From assembly GCA_947628975.1 (NCBI GenBank), contig CANRBW010000012.1, positions 1-18,062 on the forward strand: 18,062 nucleotides of DNA. The letters are read 5' to 3'. The translations under genes were made by a program, and so were the position numbers. The notes below the pieces were generated by a model. The model was not told where the DNA came from. It saw nothing but the letters and a program-made list of their open reading frames with translations, and made no database searches. This DNA is from an uncultured Oscillospiraceae bacterium. GTDB taxonomy: Bacteria > Bacillota > Clostridia > Oscillospirales > Oscillospiraceae. Shown here piece by piece: positions 15,206 through 18,062 of the stretch; position 1 is the first letter of the stretch; the number at the start of each line of letters is the position of its first letter.

Positions 15206-15987
15206 GCGCCGGGGAGTTTCGCGGGATCCCGGCGACCCAGGAGGAGCGCCGGGCCTTCCTGCTCCGGGCCCTCCTGGCCGAGCGGGGCGAGGCCCCCGAC
15301 CTCCCCGCCGACCAGGACGGCCAGCGGCGGCTTCTGCGGGCGCTGATGAACGTCCGCCCGCCCCGGCCGGCGGGGGAGGAGTTCCTGGCGGTGCAGGACG
15401 CCTATCTGCGGGCGGAGACCGCCGCCAAGGGGATCACCGACCTGGCCGGGCTGACCCCGGCGGAGCCGGGGATCTACCTGTGGCAGGGGGACATCACCAC
15501 CCTGCGGTGCGGGGCCATCGTCAACGCCGCCAACAGCGGCCTTACCGGCTGTTACATCCCCGGCCACAACTGCATCGACAACTGCATCCACACCTACGCC
15601 GGGGTCCAGCTGCGGCTCCACTGCGCCCGGCTCATGGCCGAGCAGGGGCACGAGGAGCCCACCGGCCGGGCCAAGCTCACCCCCGCCTACGCCCTGCCCT
15701 GCGACTATGTCCTCCACACGGTGGGGCCCATCGTCTCCGGCGGCGTGACCGGGGAGGACCGGGCCCTGCTGGCCTCCTGCTACCGCTCCTGCCTGGAGCT
15801 GGCCCGGCGGAACGGGATCGGGAGCGTGGCCTTCTGCTGTATCTCCACCGGGGTGTTCCACTTTCCCCCCGCCCTGGCCGCGGAGATCGCCGTGGACACC
15901 GTCCGGCGGCACCGGGGGGAGACGGAGGTGATCTTCAATGTGTTCCGGGACGAGGACTACGCCCTCTACCGCGCCCTGCTGGGGTGA
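15202..15987 (+). CDS. Zinc-type macrodomain protein-ADP-ribose hydrolase
   Basis: A 261-residue enzyme expected to remove mono-ADP-ribose from protein side chains. The first ~85 residues form the helical extension typical of the SirTM-linked class. The macrodomain follows: QGDIT at 95-99, VNAANSGLTG at 107-116 and the phosphate loop STGVF at 215-219. C117, H122 and C124 in GCYIPGHNCIDN form the Cys-x4-His-x-Cys zinc site that defines this subclass. The start is GTG 15202, overlapping the azlD stop by 4 bases with GGCGGAGGG about 9 bases upstream. The next gene starts inside it and encodes a class M sirtuin, the known writer for this eraser. Confidence 0.92.
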   Translation: MSAGEFRGIPATQEERRAFLLRALLAERGEAPDLPADQDGQRRLLRALMNVRPPRPAGEEFLAVQDAYLRAETAAKGITDLAGLTPAEPGIYLWQGDITTLRCGAIVNAANSGLTGCYIPGHNCIDNCIHTYAGVQLRLHCARLMAEQGHEEPTGRAKLTPAYALPCDYVLHTVGPIVSGGVTGEDRALLASCYRSCLELARRNGIGSVAFCCISTGVFHFPPALAAEIAVDTVRRHRGETEVIFNVFRDEDYALYRALLG

Positions 15988-16834
15988 CGCCCTCCGGCGG
16001 CTCCGCCAGGCGCTGGACCGGGCGGAGGCGGTGATGGTGGGCGCGGGGGCGGGGTTGTCCGCCGCGGCGGGATTCACCTACGCCGGGGAGCGGTTCGCCC
16101 GGTATTTCTCCGACTTCGCCCGGGCCTACGGCTTTTCCGATATGTACGCCGGGGGCTTCTACCCCTTCCCCACCCCGGAGGCGTACTGGGCGTACTGGAG
16201 CCGGTATATTTATGTAAACCGGTATCAGGACCCGCCCCGGCCGGTCTACCGGCAGCTTTTGGAGCTGGTGGGGGAGAAGGACTACTTCGTCCTCACCACC
16301 AACGTGGACCACTGCTTCCAGAAGGCGGGGTTTGACAAGGCGCGGCTCTTTTACACCCAGGGGGACTACGGCCTGTTCCAGTGCTCCCGGCCCTGCTGCC
16401 AGGAGACTTTTGACAATGAAGAGACCATCCGCCGAATGGTGGCGCGGCAGAGGGGGCTGGAGATCCCCTCGGACCTCCTCCCGGTCTGCCCCCACTGCGG
16501 CAGCCCGCTGACGGTGAACCTCCGGGCGGACGACCGCTTTGTGGAGGACGCGGGCTGGCGGGCGGCCGCGGAGCGGTACGGGGACTTCCTGCGCCGCCAC
16601 GGGGCGGGGCGGGTCCTCTATCTGGAGCTGGGGGTGGGGTACAACACCCCCGGCATCATCAAGTACCCCTTCCGGCGCATGGCCGGGGCGAACCCCCAGG
16701 CGGTCTACGCCTGCGTCAACGCCGGCCAGGCGGACTGTCCCCCGGAGCTGGGGGAGCGGGCCATCTGCCTCAACGCCGACCTGGGGGAGGCGCTGGCCGC
16801 CCTGACCGGGGCGGGGGAGGAGGCGGAGGCGTAG
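15938..16834 (+). CDS. Class M sirtuin (SirTM), probable protein ADP-ribosyltransferase
   Basis: A 298-residue Sir2-fold protein. The NAD-binding GAGAGLSAAAGF is at residues 35-46, TTNVD at 120-124 and ELGVGYNTPGIIK at 230-242. Zinc-ribbon cysteines are C149, C153/C154, C184 and C187. The catalytic His of deacetylase sirtuins (His-Gly) is replaced by Gln141 (TQGDYG), as in SirTM enzymes, which transfer ADP-ribose to protein and lack deacetylase activity. The N122 to Q141 spacing fits the class. The start is ATG 15938, 50 bases inside the macrodomain gene, because GGAGGTGAT (15924-15932) lies 5 bases before it. No GcvH-L or LplA2 gene is nearby, so the acceptor protein is unknown. Confidence 0.92.
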   Translation: MCSGTRTTPSTAPCWGDALRRLRQALDRAEAVMVGAGAGLSAAAGFTYAGERFARYFSDFARAYGFSDMYAGGFYPFPTPEAYWAYWSRYIYVNRYQDPPRPVYRQLLELVGEKDYFVLTTNVDHCFQKAGFDKARLFYTQGDYGLFQCSRPCCQETFDNEETIRRMVARQRGLEIPSDLLPVCPHCGSPLTVNLRADDRFVEDAGWRAAAERYGDFLRRHGAGRVLYLELGVGYNTPGIIKYPFRRMAGANPQAVYACVNAGQADCPPELGERAICLNADLGEALAALTGAGEEAEA

Positions 16835-16855
16835 ACCCGCCGCCCGGCGGCGCGG

Positions 16856-17290
16856 TCACTCCTGGCCACAGAGGGGACAGGAGTCCTCCGGGGCCACGGC
16901 GCATTTCGGGGGGACCGGCTCCCCCCGGCGGGTGTAGTAGTCGGCCAGGGCGGCCTTCACCGCCTCCTCCGCCAGCACCGAGCAGTGGAGCTTGTGGGCG
17001 GGGAGGCCGTCCAGAGCCTCCGCCACGGCGGCGTTGGTGAGGGTCAGGGCCTCCTGGATGGTCCTGCCCCGGATCATCTCGGTGGCCATGGAGGAGGTGG
17101 CGATGGCGGAGCCACAGCCGAAGGTCTGGAAGCGGACGTCGGTGATCACGCCGTCACGGATCTTCAGATACATCTTCATGATGTCGCCGCAGACGGGGTT
17201 GCCTACCTGGCCCACGCCGTCGGCGTCGGCCAGTTCCCCCATGTTCCGGGGGTGGGTGAAGTGGTCCATGACCTTTTCTGAATAGAGCAT
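16856..17290 (-). CDS. nifU: Iron-sulfur cluster assembly scaffold protein NifU/IscU
   Basis: A 144-residue U-type scaffold on which [2Fe-2S] or [4Fe-4S] clusters are built from sulfur supplied by a NifS/IscS desulfurase. The three conserved cysteines are C34 (NPVCGD), C59 (FGCGSAIA) and C103 (KLHCSVLAEEAV). The opening YSEKVMDHFTHPRNMGE is typical of the NifU-like Firmicutes group. The C-terminus adds C130, C138 and C141 (PPKC and CPLC), which are not part of the core fold. AAGGAG overlaps the stop codon of the upstream nifS reading frame, so the two genes are translationally linked; the gap is 13 bases. The gene runs convergent to SirTM. Confidence 0.94.
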   Translation of the reverse strand: MLYSEKVMDHFTHPRNMGELADADGVGQVGNPVCGDIMKMYLKIRDGVITDVRFQTFGCGSAIATSSMATEMIRGRTIQEALTLTNAAVAEALDGLPAHKLHCSVLAEEAVKAALADYYTRRGEPVPPKCAVAPEDSCPLCGQE

Positions 17291-17303
17291 ACGCGTCTCT
17301 CCT

Positions 17304-18062
17304 TTACCAAGTCGGTTTTTGGGCGGCCTCGTCCCACACCGGGGACATGACCCGCAGAACGCCCACCACCTCGGCCAGGGTGTGGGCGATGGTATCCACC
17401 TCTTCCTCGGTGGTCTCCTCCCCCAGGGACAGCCGCACCGAGCCGTGGGCCACGGCGTGGGGCAGGCCGATGGCCAGCAGGACGTGGGAGGGCTCCAGCG
17501 AGGTGGAGGAGCAGGCGGAGCCGCTGGAGGCGCAGATCCCCCGCACGTCCAGCTGGAGGAGGATGGACTCCCCCTCCACCGCCTCGAAGGCGAAGGAGGC
17601 CAGAGAGGGGAGGCGCTGGGTGGGGTGGCCGGTGAGGCGGGAGTAGGGCAGGGTCAGGACCTGGCGGATCAGCCGGTCCCGGAGGGCGGCGAGGCGGCGG
17701 CCGTCTTGGTCCAGAGTGGCCAGCCGCTCCCGGAGGGCGGCGGCCATCCCCACCGCCCCGGCCACGTTCTCGGTGCCGGAGCGGCGGCCCCGCTCCTGCC
17801 CGCCGCCGTGGATCAGGGGCAGGAGGGCGGCGCCCTTCCGGACGTAGAGCGCCCCCACCCCTCTGGGGCCGTGGAACTTGTGGGCGGAGAGGCTGAGCAG
17901 GTCCACCCCCAGGGCCCGGACGTCCACCGGGATGTGGCCCAGCTCGCCGGCCACACCGTTCTTGCCGGTCAGGAGCTTGCCGTCGATGGCGATGACGTTG
18001 CCCACGCCCGTGCCGATGTAGATGCCGATCGCCGTGCCGTCCCAGGGGATGGCGAGCTTCTC
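17304..18062 (-). CDS. nifS: Chimeric ORF: C-terminal half of cysteine desulfurase NifS fused in frame to a ROK-kinase fragment; runs off the window
   Basis: The frame is open from the window edge to the TAA at 17306-17304. From about 17942 downstream, roughly 212 residues are the C-terminal half of NifS, which takes sulfur from cysteine for cluster assembly on NifU. Visible are the PLP lysine in SLSAHKFHGPRG, the substrate-binding RRSGTENVAGAVG and the sulfur-carrying cysteine in SSGSACSS. The N-terminal half of NifS (about 190 residues with the PLP-stacking His and Asp) is missing. In its place the frame reads as a ROK sugar kinase (see the next entry). As drawn, the product could not be an active desulfurase. 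The tight spacing to nifU shows that an intact nifS belongs here. The window may end at a contig edge. Confidence 0.85.
   Translation of the reverse strand, partial: EKLAIPWDGTAIGIYIGTGVGNVIAIDGKLLTGKNGVAGELGHIPVDVRALGVDLLSLSAHKFHGPRGVGALYVRKGAALLPLIHGGGQERGRRSGTENVAGAVGMAAALRERLATLDQDGRRLAALRDRLIRQVLTLPYSRLTGHPTQRLPSLASFAFEAVEGESILLQLDVRGICASSGSACSSTSLEPSHVLLAIGLPHAVAHGSVRLSLGEETTEEEVDTIAHTLAEVVGVLRVMSPVWDEAAQKPTW
17925..18062 (-). other. ROK-family sugar kinase fragment at the start of the chimeric ORF
   Basis: Reading in from the window edge, the frame gives EKLAIPWDGTAIGIYIGTG, VGNVIAIDGKLLTGKN and GVAGELGHIPV. The IGTGVGN phosphate/ATP-loop form and GVAGELGH (where the His begins the ROK zinc region) are hallmarks of ROK kinases, closest in appearance to the allose-kinase type. 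The similarity stops at GHIPV: the next residues, DVRALGVDLLSLSAHK, are pure NifS. The crossover lies within 17925-17942, the codons for LGHIPV, which both families can encode. The rest of the kinase is not in the window. Confidence 0.8.

Noticed and set aside
16838..16852. Possible terminator between SirTM and nifU (CGCCGCC / GGCGGCG)
   Set aside because: The arms are separated by one base, so only a short stem can form, and there is no T-run on either strand.

Overview
The window is about 18 kb of GC-rich (clearly above 60% by eye) bacterial DNA. The order rpsG-fusA-tuf, AGGAGG ribosome binding sites, frequent GTG/TTG starts, a Firmicutes-type NifU next to NifS, an ECF-transporter S component and a bile salt hydrolase together suggest a GC-rich gut Clostridia member (Oscillospiraceae-like, for example the Flavonifractor/Lawsonibacter group). 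The taxonomy is inferred; no marker was compared by search.

Layout. 1-3815: end of the str operon (partial rpsG, fusA, then tuf with its own promoter), closed by a perfect hairpin terminator. 3898-5310: an mscS-type channel gene and a small membrane protein gene. 5325-6694 (minus): the tRNA methylthiotransferase gene mtaB with two hairpins after it. It is divergent from 6780-9464 (plus): yfbR nucleotidase, an ACT-domain protein, an aldo/keto reductase with two [4Fe-4S] motifs, and an ECF S component. 9472-9855 (minus): a DUF5655 protein. 10046-10122: tRNA-Arg(CCU) with its own promoter and terminator. 10187-12013: a large membrane protein joining DUF975-like and CmpB-like halves. 12108-14003 (minus): a DUF362 gene followed by a bile salt hydrolase gene. 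14169-16834 (plus): azlC, azlD, a zinc-type macrodomain ADP-ribosylhydrolase and a class M sirtuin (SirTM), all with overlapping junctions. 16856-18062 (minus): nifU, preceded by an ORF whose downstream part is the C-terminal half of NifS and whose upstream part is a piece of a ROK-family sugar kinase.

How the genes work together. The macrodomain and SirTM genes form a writer/eraser pair for protein ADP-ribosylation. Here they lack the lipoyl-carrier (GcvH-L) and lipoate-ligase (LplA2) partners known from staphylococcal and streptococcal operons, and they are translationally chained to an AzlCD-type amino acid exporter instead. This operon is driven back-to-back with the DUF362-bile salt hydrolase operon, and an inverted repeat spans the two -35 elements. 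mtaB and yfbR are driven by two promoters that overlap almost completely around a palindrome.

The strangest feature is at the right edge. A ROK kinase reading frame passes in frame into NifS at a GHIPV motif that both families share. This is either an illegitimate recombination or, at least as likely, an assembly chimera.
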